Shown: one piece after another, positions 1 through 7,754 of the stretch
How positions within the stretch are numbered: position 1 is the first letter of the stretch
Layout of the letters: every line of letters starts with the position of its first letter
DNA from: Rheinheimera tangshanensis
GTDB taxonomy: Bacteria > Pseudomonadota > Gammaproteobacteria > Enterobacterales > Alteromonadaceae
DNA: 64,000 nucleotides
Direction: 5' to 3'
Assembly (NCBI RefSeq): GCF_014645135.1
Contig: NZ_BMLH01000004.1
Span: 304,076-368,075, forward strand
The notes under the pieces: model-generated
Told to the model about the DNA's origin: nothing
Databases searched by the model: none
The model's input: only the letters and a program-made list of their open reading frames with translations
Made by a program: the position numbers and the translations under genes

Positions 1-294
1 AACAACAGTGAGTAACCAGATAAAAGAGATCAGTAATTCTGATTCAGGATGATTGTTCATAAATTTTTAGTTCTATCCGGCGAGCAATAAAACCAGTTTA
101 TTAAACGCTTTGAGTCGTCTGCAAACCAGCAGTTAAAAAATTCAGCGTACTACATCCTGACAGCTGAGCATTGATTTATATACAGAAGTTAAAGAGAGCT
201 TTACAACTGGTCCGACATTATAAAGCGAAATAAAGTATTCAGTTAGCAGAAAATGCTCATATTTCAGCCATTGCTTTGAAGCCATTGACCCGAC

Positions 295-1548
295 TCAGTT
301 TTTTTGTTGTACAAAATAACTGACCTGAGCTCTTGGGTTTAAATAGGCAAAAACTTCCGGTGGTAAGGCTTTGGGTTTGATTACTTTTTCAATTGAAAGC
401 TTGTTGGCTTCTAAAGTGACAATAGCGGCTTCAAGTCGCGGTACGTCTGCGTCATAAATCAATACATCGGGGTAGAGCATCGAGTCGGAATTGACTGCCA
501 TGACAATACCTACTCTTTTATCCGACAGCATCACCACAGTGCCGGGTGGATAAATGCCCATCATCTTAATCATCACCTTCATTTCAAGATCGCCCAGCTT
601 TCCTTTCATTGTTTTATACATCACTGATAAGGCATGATGCGGTGAGCGGGCTTGTGATAGATCGGCTGGATGACAGAGGTTATCGAATTCATTGACTACT
701 GCAACTATGCGAGCGAGCTTATTGATTTGATCCGTTTTTAACCCTGCCGGATAACCGCTACCATCCAGATATTCATGATGCTGCTCCACGATAGCTTTAG
801 CTTCAGTCGGAAATTGTTGAGTTAAACCCAGCAGCTCCAGGCCGAGTTTTGGATGAAGTTTGATAAAGTTTTGTTCCGGAGTGGTTAAGGCTGTAGTTTT
901 ACGCAAAATCTGGCTAGGGATTTTTAGCTTGCCTATGTCGTGAAACATGGCCCCCAAACCGACCCATTTCACTTCGTCTGCGCTGTATTTTAAGTTTTTC
1001 GCCAGCATCATCGCCAGAATCGAGACGTTCAGAACATGAAAGTACATTGATTCTTGTTCTTTACCTGCCTGCGAAATCAGATGCAACACTAGTGCGTCTT
1101 CACTCAGGATGGTGTCTGCTAAATTACTGATCAACTGAGTGGCGTCTTCTATCGCATTCAGTGGGCGCCCCTGAACTTTAGTCATCAGATTACGCACCTG
1201 TGCCATAGACTGAGCAAAAGCTTTTTCAGTTTTTTGTAACTCTCGTCTGTGGGCTTTGGCTTGCTCTATACGTTGTTCTTTATCCAGCTGCATTTCGGTG
1301 CGTAGCTGCACATCGGCTAATTCTTGTGTTACAGAGCAGTCTGTTGTATCCGTAGGACTTTCCGGAACGACAGAGCTGCGTTCCGGGTAGAAATAGACAA
1401 AATCCAGCTCCAGAGACTGAATAATACGCAGCTGCTGCAAAGACTCTACTACCAGTTTATTGGTCAGAAAAGGATGTTTCATCCAACCGACAGGCAATTT
1501 GATGGCGTAACCGAGCTTAATGTCTTTTGGTGCTATTTTGACGGGCAA
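295..1548 (-). CDS. HD-GYP domain cyclic-di-GMP phosphodiesterase (DUF3391 N-terminus)
   Basis: The 417-residue protein has an N-terminal DUF3391-like domain and a C-terminal HD-GYP domain. The HD pair is seen in FHDIGKLKIP (about residue 205) and the GYP signature in HHEYLDGSGYP (about residue 265). Proteins with both motifs intact usually hydrolyse cyclic di-GMP to pGpG/GMP in the cytoplasm and so promote motility over biofilm. There is no signal peptide or membrane segment, and no receiver domain, so the input signal is unknown. It is transcribed alone, away from the GntR gene. Catalytic activity is inferred from the motifs; the substrate could differ (some HD-GYPs prefer other cyclic dinucleotides). 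Confidence 0.85.
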   Translation of the reverse strand: MPVKIAPKDIKLGYAIKLPVGWMKHPFLTNKLVVESLQQLRIIQSLELDFVYFYPERSSVVPESPTDTTDCSVTQELADVQLRTEMQLDKEQRIEQAKAHRRELQKTEKAFAQSMAQVRNLMTKVQGRPLNAIEDATQLISNLADTILSEDALVLHLISQAGKEQESMYFHVLNVSILAMMLAKNLKYSADEVKWVGLGAMFHDIGKLKIPSQILRKTTALTTPEQNFIKLHPKLGLELLGLTQQFPTEAKAIVEQHHEYLDGSGYPAGLKTDQINKLARIVAVVNEFDNLCHPADLSQARSPHHALSVMYKTMKGKLGDLEMKVMIKMMGIYPPGTVVMLSDKRVGIVMAVNSDSMLYPDVLIYDADVPRLEAAIVTLEANKLSIEKVIKPKALPPEVFAYLNPRAQVSYFVQQKN

Positions 1549-1890
1549 TTAAAGGGCCACCTCTGTAGAGTTTTACCTACTGGCAAAACGGACGATTTTA
1601 TAAATAATAACCAGTATAAATGCAATATCGAATTACAGATTTTATCAATTAAACCCTTCACTCATCGGCCAGTGAAAAAGTAATCAACAGAGGCAAGGCC
1701 CTGCTTTACTATGGCTTGAATATTGCTATTTAGTACCTTAATGCCTATGATTTTTTGTGCGCTTATTATGAAAAACTAATGAAATCAGACTGCTGTTAGG
1801 TTTTTTAGCAATAAATCGGTTAACATAAATCCTATTGTAGTAAGAATTTGATTTTGACCTGAATTGCAGGTCGATGTTTAGGGGATCTGC
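1549..1890. other. Intergenic region between divergent HD-GYP and GntR genes
   Basis: About 340 bases with no convincing gene; an open frame on the + strand (1324-1683) is mostly the shadow of the HD-GYP gene. The region is AT-rich near 1740-1870 and should hold promoters for both flanking genes. The GntR gene has a usable ribosome binding site (GGGG, about 1880) ahead of its ATG. I did not find here the GTATT/AATAC palindrome seen at the sugar-pathway promoters, so autoregulation by that site is not supported. Confidence 0.5.
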
Positions 1891-2622
1891 ATGGCAAATC
1901 AGTTAAAAAGCCGGCCTCAGAGTATTCATGGCTGGGTGGCAGAAGAATTGGGCACCCGTATTGTCAGTGGTATTTATTCGCCGGGTGAATATATTCCGAA
2001 TGAAACCAGCATAGGTGAAGAATTGGGGGTGTCCCGCACAGCGCTGCGCGAAGCTTTTAAAATCCTGACCTCTAAAGGGTTACTGGAGTCGAGGCCTAAA
2101 CTGGGTACCCGCATTCGGCCACGTAAGCACTGGAATATGTTCGATAGTGAAATTTTAAGCTGGTGTTTTGAATCGAAACCCTCACCACAGTTTTTTATCT
2201 CCTTGTTTGAAATTCGCGAGATTTTTGAACCTGCAGCAGCAGAGTTGGCCGCAAAAAACCGTAGTGAAGAACAAGCTGTGGTATTGGGTGCAGCCTATGA
2301 GGCGATGGAAAAAGCCGAAATTGGCACTGATGCTGTGTTCTCCAGCGATCTGGAATTTCATATGGCGGTGTTGGATGCCACCAATAATGAATTTATGATT
2401 TCCTTAGGCATGACAATACAAACCGCTTTAATGGGCTTATTCCGCTTAAGCAGTGCTATAGCGGAAGAGTATGTCGATTCGTTGCCCGGTCATAAAGCTG
2501 TGTATCAGGCGATAGCATCAGGTGATGCAGCCAAAGCAAAAATAGAGATGTTCCAACTGCTGGCTAAATCGAAAGAAAACTTAGAATACGCCTTAAAAAA
2601 TCTGGCACAACAGCCGGATTAA
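1891..2622 (+). CDS. GntR-family (FadR subfamily) transcriptional regulator, likely controls the adjacent pentose pathway
   Basis: The 243-residue protein has an N-terminal GntR winged helix-turn-helix (about residues 11-80; the recognition helix is in GVSRTALREAFK) and a C-terminal FCD ligand-binding domain. Its Asp/His metal-binding residues are visible in DLEFH (about residue 150) and GHKAV. FadR-type regulators with an FCD domain usually bind sugar acids or other carboxylates and repress the catabolic genes beside them. It lies tail to tail with the FAH-type dehydratase and next to the whole sugar-acid pathway, so the likely effector is L-arabinonate, 2-keto-3-deoxy-L-arabonate or a related acid. 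Effector and operator are inferred; three matching palindromes at the pathway promoters are listed separately. Confidence 0.85.
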   Translation: MANQLKSRPQSIHGWVAEELGTRIVSGIYSPGEYIPNETSIGEELGVSRTALREAFKILTSKGLLESRPKLGTRIRPRKHWNMFDSEILSWCFESKPSPQFFISLFEIREIFEPAAAELAAKNRSEEQAVVLGAAYEAMEKAEIGTDAVFSSDLEFHMAVLDATNNEFMISLGMTIQTALMGLFRLSSAIAEEYVDSLPGHKAVYQAIASGDAAKAKIEMFQLLAKSKENLEYALKNLAQQPD

Positions 2623-2680
2623 TAAAAATGGGGTCAGAATATTAGTGATGCGTAACTAATGTATTCTGACCCCATTTTTA
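2623..2680. terminator. Long palindrome between convergent genes; bidirectional terminator or REP-like element
   Basis: Two perfectly complementary 19-base arms (2623-2641 and 2662-2680) carry GGGGTCAGAATA at their core, and an inner 5-bp pair (TTAGT at 2642-2646 with ACTAA at 2655-2659) extends the hairpin. It begins at the GntR stop codon and ends just before the dehydratase stop at 2684. A-runs and T-runs flank both arms, so it can terminate transcription from both sides. The arm is longer and more perfect than a typical terminator, which leaves a mobile REP/MITE-like origin open. Confidence 0.75.
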
Positions 2681-2683
2681 GTT

Positions 2684-3679
2684 TTACAGTGTCTTTACTT
2701 TCAAAGGCTGTTTGGTATCCACAGCCAGAGTATTGCGCAGCGCTAACCCAAAGGCTGGGGCTTCAATTTCAAATACATCACCGGCCTGAGTTTCAATACC
2801 ATCTCCAAAACTTAAAGTGGCAGTGCCGAAGTAATGCAGATGGGCATCACCAGGGCGGCAAAACAAGCTGTATTTAAAGTGGTGATGTTCCAGATTACTG
2901 ATACTGTGCGACATATTGTCTTCGCCGCTGACAAAAGCTTTTTGCCACAGTAATTTGCCGTCGCGGTAAATACGTGAGGTGCCTTCGATATGAGCGGGTA
3001 AATCGCCAAGCAGCAATTCCGGACCTACAGCACAAGGCCGCAATTTTGAATGCGCCAGGTATAAATAATTCAGCCGTTCGGTTTTATGATCGGAGAATTC
3101 ATTACCTAAAGCAAAACCAAGTCGCCAGGGCTGACCTTCAGCATCATTGATATAAACTCCAACAATTTCAGGCTCTTCGCCACCATCTAAAGCAAAAGAA
3201 GGAGACAACAACTGTGCACCGGGGGACACCACTATGCTGCCATCTCCTTTATAAAACCATTCAGGCTGTACTCCGGTTTCACCTGCCGCAGGTTTACCGC
3301 CATCCAGACCTAACTTAAACATTTTCATGGTATCAGTCAGTTCAGCCACTGCTTTGCCACTGGTTTGCGCATGCATGTTGGCACGGGTATCGGCGCTGCC
3401 TAAGTGAGTCAGGCCAGTGCCTGTGACCAGCAAATGGGCTTGATCCGGATGATCAAAAGGCGCCAGTAAACGGCCTTCTGTGACTATGGCCTGATAATCC
3501 AGTTTCTGAGCAGCAACCAGTTCTGTGACGAGCTGCTGTAATGGTTTTTTCTCAGCTAAGGCTTGATTTGCCAGCTGATAGACAGTCTGCACGCCTTCTA
3601 ATGGCTGCACCTCGGTGCCGGATAACACCAGTGCCACAGCGCGTTGCTGATCTGGAGTCACAAATTGAATTAAACGCAT
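2684..3679 (-). CDS. FAH-superfamily 2-keto-3-deoxy-pentonate dehydratase (AraD1/GguC/XylX-like)
   Basis: The 331-residue protein belongs to the fumarylacetoacetate hydrolase fold family in the branch that includes GguC/AraD1 and XylX. The metal-binding acidic residues of the fold appear in GGEEPEIVGVYIND and GNEFSDH (about residues 165-200). In this branch the reaction is dehydration of a 2-keto-3-deoxy-pentonate to alpha-ketoglutarate semialdehyde. No DHDPS/NAL-type AraD is present in the window, so this enzyme probably supplies the missing step between the IlvD-type dehydratase (5106) and the semialdehyde dehydrogenase (7755). A strong ribosome binding site (GAGGA) precedes the ATG. A candidate GntR operator sits at 3703-3714 just upstream. 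The exact sugar acid is inferred from context. Confidence 0.75.
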   Translation of the reverse strand: MRLIQFVTPDQQRAVALVLSGTEVQPLEGVQTVYQLANQALAEKKPLQQLVTELVAAQKLDYQAIVTEGRLLAPFDHPDQAHLLVTGTGLTHLGSADTRANMHAQTSGKAVAELTDTMKMFKLGLDGGKPAAGETGVQPEWFYKGDGSIVVSPGAQLLSPSFALDGGEEPEIVGVYINDAEGQPWRLGFALGNEFSDHKTERLNYLYLAHSKLRPCAVGPELLLGDLPAHIEGTSRIYRDGKLLWQKAFVSGEDNMSHSISNLEHHHFKYSLFCRPGDAHLHYFGTATLSFGDGIETQAGDVFEIEAPAFGLALRNTLAVDTKQPLKVKTL

Positions 3680-3702
3680 CGCACATCCTCGTTAATTTAT
3701 TT

Positions 3703-3714
3703 GTATTACAATAC
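3703..3714. promoter_or_regulatory. Candidate GntR operator upstream of the FAH-type dehydratase
   Basis: The palindrome GTATTACAATAC lies 24-35 bases upstream of the dehydratase start. Read on the other strand it is GTATTGTAATAC, close to the sites at 4903-4915 and 5058-5070. The shared core suggests one regulator for all three units. Confidence 0.5.
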
Positions 3715-3800
3715 CATTAATATCTGGTTTCTGTTTTCTGTTGTCAAGCAGAACCCTAAAATCGTTATGCTGGTTTATGCCCAAATTATTCCCAAAGTAA

Positions 3801-3910
3801 TTGATGTTGCAGCTAGGCGGCAAGCGAGCGAGACCCCAGGAGCATAGTTGTCCTATGTGACTGGGGCGAGGAGCGCAGGCAACAACGCTGCGGCTTCAAG
3901 TTCGAAGGGG
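3801..3910. repeat. Structured intergenic repeat with CCCCAG...CTGGGG palindrome
   Basis: The stretch between the dehydratase promoter and the GH43 stop codon is GC-rich and self-complementary. CCCCAG (3834-3839) pairs with CTGGGG (3861-3866) and CATAG (3843-3847) with CTATG (3853-3857). It is unlike the AT-rich promoter next to it and has the look of a dispersed intergenic repeat. It could also act as the terminator of the minus-strand GH43 gene. Copy number in the genome cannot be seen from here. Confidence 0.45.
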
Positions 3911-3911
3911 A

Positions 3912-4865
3912 TTAGTCTTTATCCAAACCTTCACTGGTCATAATCACCCGTTTTAAAGTGCCATCTTTGTTGTAATACAATCTGTCTATCGCCACGGAGC
4001 GGCGGAATTCGCCGCCGTCAGGTTGGGCTGCCCCTGTGTGGTAGATAAAATAATCTTTGCCTTTAAACTCGATAATCGCCTGATGGTTAGTCGGGGAGTT
4101 ACCTGCGACTTCGTTCAGAATGTCCTGATACACCCAGGGCCCGGTGATTTTTTTGCTGGTGGCATAGACAATTTTTTCCGGAAAACCCGAGGCATACGAC
4201 AGGTAATACAAGTCGCCCTTTTTATGCAGCCAAATGGCTTCGGTGAAATTCGGTAGATCCAGACTCTGTATAGGGCCATCCAACTCAATCATATTGGCTT
4301 TGAGTTTGGCGTAACGGGGTTTGGTATTGCCCCAAAACAAATAGGCCTGACCATCGTCATCGATAAAAACCGAAGGGTCTATATCATCCCAGTCGATGTC
4401 GGTGTCTGTGGTCATATCGTTGGTAATAAGCGCTGTGCCGCGGGCATCTTTGAACGGCCCAAGCGGTGTATCACCTACAGCCACACCGATGGCAAAACCA
4501 TTGATAGTGGCGTGTCGCACTGTGACATACCAATAAAACTTGCCGTCTTTTTCTATCACTTGTGATGCCCAGGCATCGCCTTTTGCCCAGCTGAAATCTT
4601 TGGCTTTGAGTTTAGCGCCGTGGGCCTGCCAGTTTTTCATGTCTTTGGAGGAGAACACCAGCCAGTCATGCATCACAAAAAAGCTGTTATTGTCTTTGGC
4701 TTCATCATGGCCTGTGTACAAATAAACAGTGTCGCCAACCACTAAAGCGGCCGGATCGGCAGTGCGTACATCTGTAAATAGCGGATTGGCTGCCCACATA
4801 CCAAAGCTGGTCAGGCTCACGGATCCGGTCAGCAGTAAAAAGATAAAAATCTGAACGTTTTTCAT
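3912..4865 (-). CDS. Secreted GH43 glycoside hydrolase (arabinosidase/xylosidase type)
   Basis: The 317-residue protein starts with a signal peptide (hydrophobic residues about 6-25, ending near MWAANP) followed by a five-bladed GH43 domain. The usual catalytic triad is visible: general base Asp in TADPAA (about residue 37), pKa-modulating Asp in DIDPSVFIDDDG (about residue 160), and the acid Glu in FTEAIW (about residue 210). GH43 enzymes remove arabinofuranose or xylose units from arabinan or arabinoxylan. It is divergent from the arabinonate dehydratase and has a candidate GntR operator (4903-4915) in its promoter, which ties it to pentose use. The precise linkage specificity cannot be told from motifs alone. 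Confidence 0.8.
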   Translation of the reverse strand: MKNVQIFIFLLLTGSVSLTSFGMWAANPLFTDVRTADPAALVVGDTVYLYTGHDEAKDNNSFFVMHDWLVFSSKDMKNWQAHGAKLKAKDFSWAKGDAWASQVIEKDGKFYWYVTVRHATINGFAIGVAVGDTPLGPFKDARGTALITNDMTTDTDIDWDDIDPSVFIDDDGQAYLFWGNTKPRYAKLKANMIELDGPIQSLDLPNFTEAIWLHKKGDLYYLSYASGFPEKIVYATSKKITGPWVYQDILNEVAGNSPTNHQAIIEFKGKDYFIYHTGAAQPDGGEFRRSVAIDRLYYNKDGTLKRVIMTSEGLDKD

Positions 4866-4902
4866 AATACCCCTGTCGTGATTTATTAATAATTATCTTA
4901 TA

Positions 4903-4915
4903 GTATTACCAATAT
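4903..4915. promoter_or_regulatory. Candidate GntR operator upstream of the GH43 gene
   Basis: GTATTACCAATAT lies about 40 bases upstream of the GH43 start. On the reverse strand it reads ATATTGGTAATAC and shares GTAATAC plus a preceding TATT with the sites at 3703-3714 and 5058-5070. Confidence 0.5.
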
Positions 4916-5057
4916 GCCTAATTTGAGCCGGATGTGCAAAAGTCGCACACATCAAGAGCAGAAAAAATCTCTAATCAAATCAATGGATAGCTAAATCAGC
5001 TGCACTGCTTTGGTGAAAATTTTTTACGAACTGCTTGAACTTTGACTCAAGCTTGAT

Positions 5058-5070
5058 GTATTAGTAATAC
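5058..5070. promoter_or_regulatory. Candidate GntR operator upstream of the arabinonate dehydratase operon
   Basis: GTATTAGTAATAC is a perfect palindrome around a central G, 36-48 bases upstream of the dehydratase ATG. It is the most symmetric of three related sites in this locus. The position suits repression of the large plus-strand operon. Confidence 0.55.
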
Positions 5071-5105
5071 AATATTATTAAATTAAATTGCTTTAGGATT
5101 CAACT

Positions 5106-6845
5106 ATGGCCCAAGACGAAAAGAAAAAAGTGCAGCTTCGTTCTGCCAGCTGGTTTGGTACCAATGACAAAAACGGTTTTATGTATCGTAGCTGGATGAA
5201 GAATCAGGGTATTCCTGATCATCACTTTCAGGGCAAGCCGGTCATTGGTATCTGTAATACCTGGTCTGAACTAACGCCTTGTAATGCGCATTTTCGTCAA
5301 ATCGCCGAACGGGTGAAAAACGGCATCCGTGAAGCCGGTGGTATTCCAGTGGAATTTCCGGTGTTCTCTAATGGTGAATCGAATTTACGCCCAACCGCTA
5401 TGCTGACACGCAACTTAGCGGCGATGGATACCGAGGAAGCGATTCGTGGTAACCCTATTGATGGTGTGGTACTGCTGGTTGGCTGTGATAAAACCACTCC
5501 CGCCTTGTTAATGGGCGCTGCCAGTTGTGACTTACCGACCATAGTGGTGACAGGTGGGCCTATGTTAAACGGCAAACACCATGGCAAAGATGTAGGTTCA
5601 GGTACGCTGGTGTGGCAGGCACATGAAGAATACAAAGCGGGCCGTATCAGCCTGGAGCAGTTTATGGATATGGAAGCCAGCATGTCGCGTTCTGCCGGTA
5701 CCTGTAACACCATGGGCACTGCATCTACTATGGCCTGTATGGCGGAGTCCTTAGGTACAAGCTTGCCTCATAACGCCGCTATTCCTGCTGTGGATTCACG
5801 CCGTTATGTGCTGGCGCATTTATCCGGTATGCGAATTGTGGATATGGTGCATGAAGATTTAAAACTGTCGAAAATACTGACCAAAGATGCCTTTATTAAT
5901 GCGATTCGCACCAACGCTGCTATTGGCGGATCCACCAATGCAGTGATCCACTTAAAAGCCATAGCGGGTCGTATTGGTGTGGATTTATCTCTGGATGACT
6001 GGTCACATGGCAAAGGCGTTCCTACTCTGGTGAACCTGCAACCGTCCGGTAAATACCTGATGGAAGAGTTTTATTACTCTGGTGGTTTGCCAGCTGTGCT
6101 GCGCCGCCTGGGCGAAAATGGCATGTTAAATAACCATGCCCTGACGGTGAATGGCAAAACCATTTGGGACAATGTCAAAGACTCTGAATGCTATAACGAC
6201 GATGTGATCCGTACTATGGATAATCCACTAGTTGCCAGTGGTGGCATTTGTATTTTACGTGGCAACTTAGCGCCTCGTGGCGCTGTACTCAAACCTTCAG
6301 CCGCCAGCCCGCATTTATTAAAGCATCGTGGTAAAGCCGTGGTGTTTGAAAACTTCGATATGTACAAAGCCCGCATTAATGACCCAGAGCTGGACATCGA
6401 TGAGAACAGTGTGATGGTGCTGAAAAACTGTGGGCCAAAAGGCTACCCAGGCATGGCCGAAGTCGGCAATATGGGGTTACCGCCTAAGGTGCTGAAAAAA
6501 GGCATTAAAGACATGGTGCGTATATCCGACGCCCGAATGAGCGGTACAGCTTTTGGTACTGTGGTGCTACATGTCACGCCTGAAGCCATGGAGTTAGGGC
6601 CTTTAGCTGCAGTGCAGGAAGGTGATTATATTCAGTTGGATGCCCCCAATGGTGTGTTGCATCTGGAAGTTTCGGACGAAGAAATCGCCGCACGGTTAGA
6701 GAAATTAAAAGCCACGCAAGTGATTATGCGCACTGGTGGTTATCTGGAAATGTATCGCGAACGGGTATTACAGGCTGATGAAGGCTGCGACTTCGACTTT
6801 TTAGTCGGTTGTCGTGGTGCTGATGTGCCGGCCCATTCGCATTAG
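5106..6845 (+). CDS. L-arabinonate dehydratase (IlvD/EDD family)
   Basis: The 579-residue protein belongs to the IlvD/EDD iron-sulfur dehydratases. Three conserved cysteines that bind the [2Fe-2S] cluster are seen at Cys59 (TPCN), Cys127 (VGCDKT) and Cys200 (AGTCNT), and the catalytic serine is in DARMSG (Ser479). Length and these positions match the characterised Rhizobium L-arabinonate dehydratase group closely. The enzyme would convert L-arabinonate to 2-keto-3-deoxy-L-arabonate in the cytoplasm. It begins the long plus-strand operon with an AGGA ribosome binding site. D-xylonate, D-fuconate or D-galactonate are alternative substrates in this family; L-arabinonate is favoured by sequence recall and by the neighbouring arabinosidases. 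Confidence 0.85.
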   Translation: MAQDEKKKVQLRSASWFGTNDKNGFMYRSWMKNQGIPDHHFQGKPVIGICNTWSELTPCNAHFRQIAERVKNGIREAGGIPVEFPVFSNGESNLRPTAMLTRNLAAMDTEEAIRGNPIDGVVLLVGCDKTTPALLMGAASCDLPTIVVTGGPMLNGKHHGKDVGSGTLVWQAHEEYKAGRISLEQFMDMEASMSRSAGTCNTMGTASTMACMAESLGTSLPHNAAIPAVDSRRYVLAHLSGMRIVDMVHEDLKLSKILTKDAFINAIRTNAAIGGSTNAVIHLKAIAGRIGVDLSLDDWSHGKGVPTLVNLQPSGKYLMEEFYYSGGLPAVLRRLGENGMLNNHALTVNGKTIWDNVKDSECYNDDVIRTMDNPLVASGGICILRGNLAPRGAVLKPSAASPHLLKHRGKAVVFENFDMYKARINDPELDIDENSVMVLKNCGPKGYPGMAEVGNMGLPPKVLKKGIKDMVRISDARMSGTAFGTVVLHVTPEAMELGPLAAVQEGDYIQLDAPNGVLHLEVSDEEIAARLEKLKATQVIMRTGGYLEMYRERVLQADEGCDFDFLVGCRGADVPAHSH

Positions 6846-6862
6846 TTTAGGCTTTACGCCGG

Positions 6863-6895
6863 ATCGGCCCTGTGGGTGGTGCCAGCGGGGCCGAT
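6863..6895 (+). terminator. Intra-operon hairpin between dehydratase and SDR genes
   Basis: ATCGGCCC (6863-6870) pairs with GGGCCGAT (6888-6895), followed by a T-rich stretch. It resembles a weak terminator or an RNA processing/stability element within the operon, placed 24 bases before the SDR start codon. Confidence 0.4.
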
Positions 6896-6919
6896 TATTT
6901 TATTTAGAAAGGACACCTT

Positions 6920-7690
6920 ATGACGTTAAGCAATCAGTATCCAAGTCTGCGTCACAAAACCGTTTTTATCAGTGGCGGTGGTTCAGGCATTGGTGCTTGT
7001 CTGGTGGAAGCTTTTATCGCTCAGGGCGCTAAAGTCGCTTTTGTTGATATTTTAGCAGCGGAATCAGAGGCATTAGTGACTGATTTAACTGCAAAATACC
7101 CAGATGCAGAGCTGAAGTTTTATCACTGTGATTTGTTGAATATTGACGATTTAAAGCAGGTGATAGAACAAGTCAAACAACAGCTGGGTGCTATCAGCGT
7201 ATTAATCAACAATGCTGCCAGTGATACCAGGCACAACTTCCTTGACGTGACGCCTGAGTATTGGGATCAGCGGGTCAATATCAATTTACGCCATCAGTTT
7301 TTTGCCATTCAGGCGGTGTATCCGCAGATGAAACAGCTGGGCGGAGGTTCCATTATCAATTTAGGTTCGATGAGCTGGTACGAAAGTCAGGGCGGTATGC
7401 CTGGCTACACCAGCTCTAAAGCTGCAGTTTTAGGATTAACCCGTGGTCTGGCTCGTGATTTAGGGCCGGATAAAATCCGCGTCAATACCCTAACGCCCGG
7501 CTGGGTGATGACTGAACGTCAGTTGAAGTATTGGGTCAACGAAGAAACGGCACGGGATATTGAAAAAAATCAATGCGTCAAAGACAGCCTGATGCCGGAA
7601 GATGTGGCAGCTATGGCGCTGTTTTTAGCTTCCGACGACAGCAAATTGTGCACAGCACAAAACTTTATTGTGGACGGTGGCTGGATTTAA
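6920..7690 (+). CDS. SDR-family sugar 1-dehydrogenase (probable L-arabinose dehydrogenase)
   Basis: This 256-residue classical short-chain dehydrogenase has the nucleotide-binding glycine motif GGGSGIG (about residues 20-26), NNAAS (about residue 97), a catalytic Ser in LGSMSWYES, and the YTSSK active-site motif (about residues 167-171). An Asp after the second strand (VDILAA) suggests NAD+ preference. It lies between the arabinonate dehydratase and the semialdehyde dehydrogenase, as does the SDR xylose dehydrogenase in xyl operons. It probably oxidises the aldopentose to its lactone, which the SMP-30 protein (15088) would open. The better-known bacterial L-arabinose dehydrogenases are Gfo/Idh/MocA proteins, so SDR use here is an inference from context. 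Confidence 0.75.
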   Translation: MTLSNQYPSLRHKTVFISGGGSGIGACLVEAFIAQGAKVAFVDILAAESEALVTDLTAKYPDAELKFYHCDLLNIDDLKQVIEQVKQQLGAISVLINNAASDTRHNFLDVTPEYWDQRVNINLRHQFFAIQAVYPQMKQLGGGSIINLGSMSWYESQGGMPGYTSSKAAVLGLTRGLARDLGPDKIRVNTLTPGWVMTERQLKYWVNEETARDIEKNQCVKDSLMPEDVAAMALFLASDDSKLCTAQNFIVDGGWI

Positions 7691-7754
7691 CTGCTTTTGC
7701 GGTGATTAGGCCACTTTTTTTGAATCTGTTACCACGAACAAGGGTTGAGTAAAG

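Noticed and set aside
1..294. Possible 3' part of a gene at the left edge
   Set aside because: No frame of useful length and no family resemblance; the stretch looks intergenic and AT-rich.
1324..1683. 119-residue plus-strand frame near the HD-GYP gene start
   Set aside because: Most of it is antisense to the HD-GYP coding region, with no ribosome binding site or family resemblance.
5297..5719. 140-residue frame antisense to the arabinonate dehydratase
   Set aside because: It lies wholly within a gene with intact motifs; typical shadow frame.
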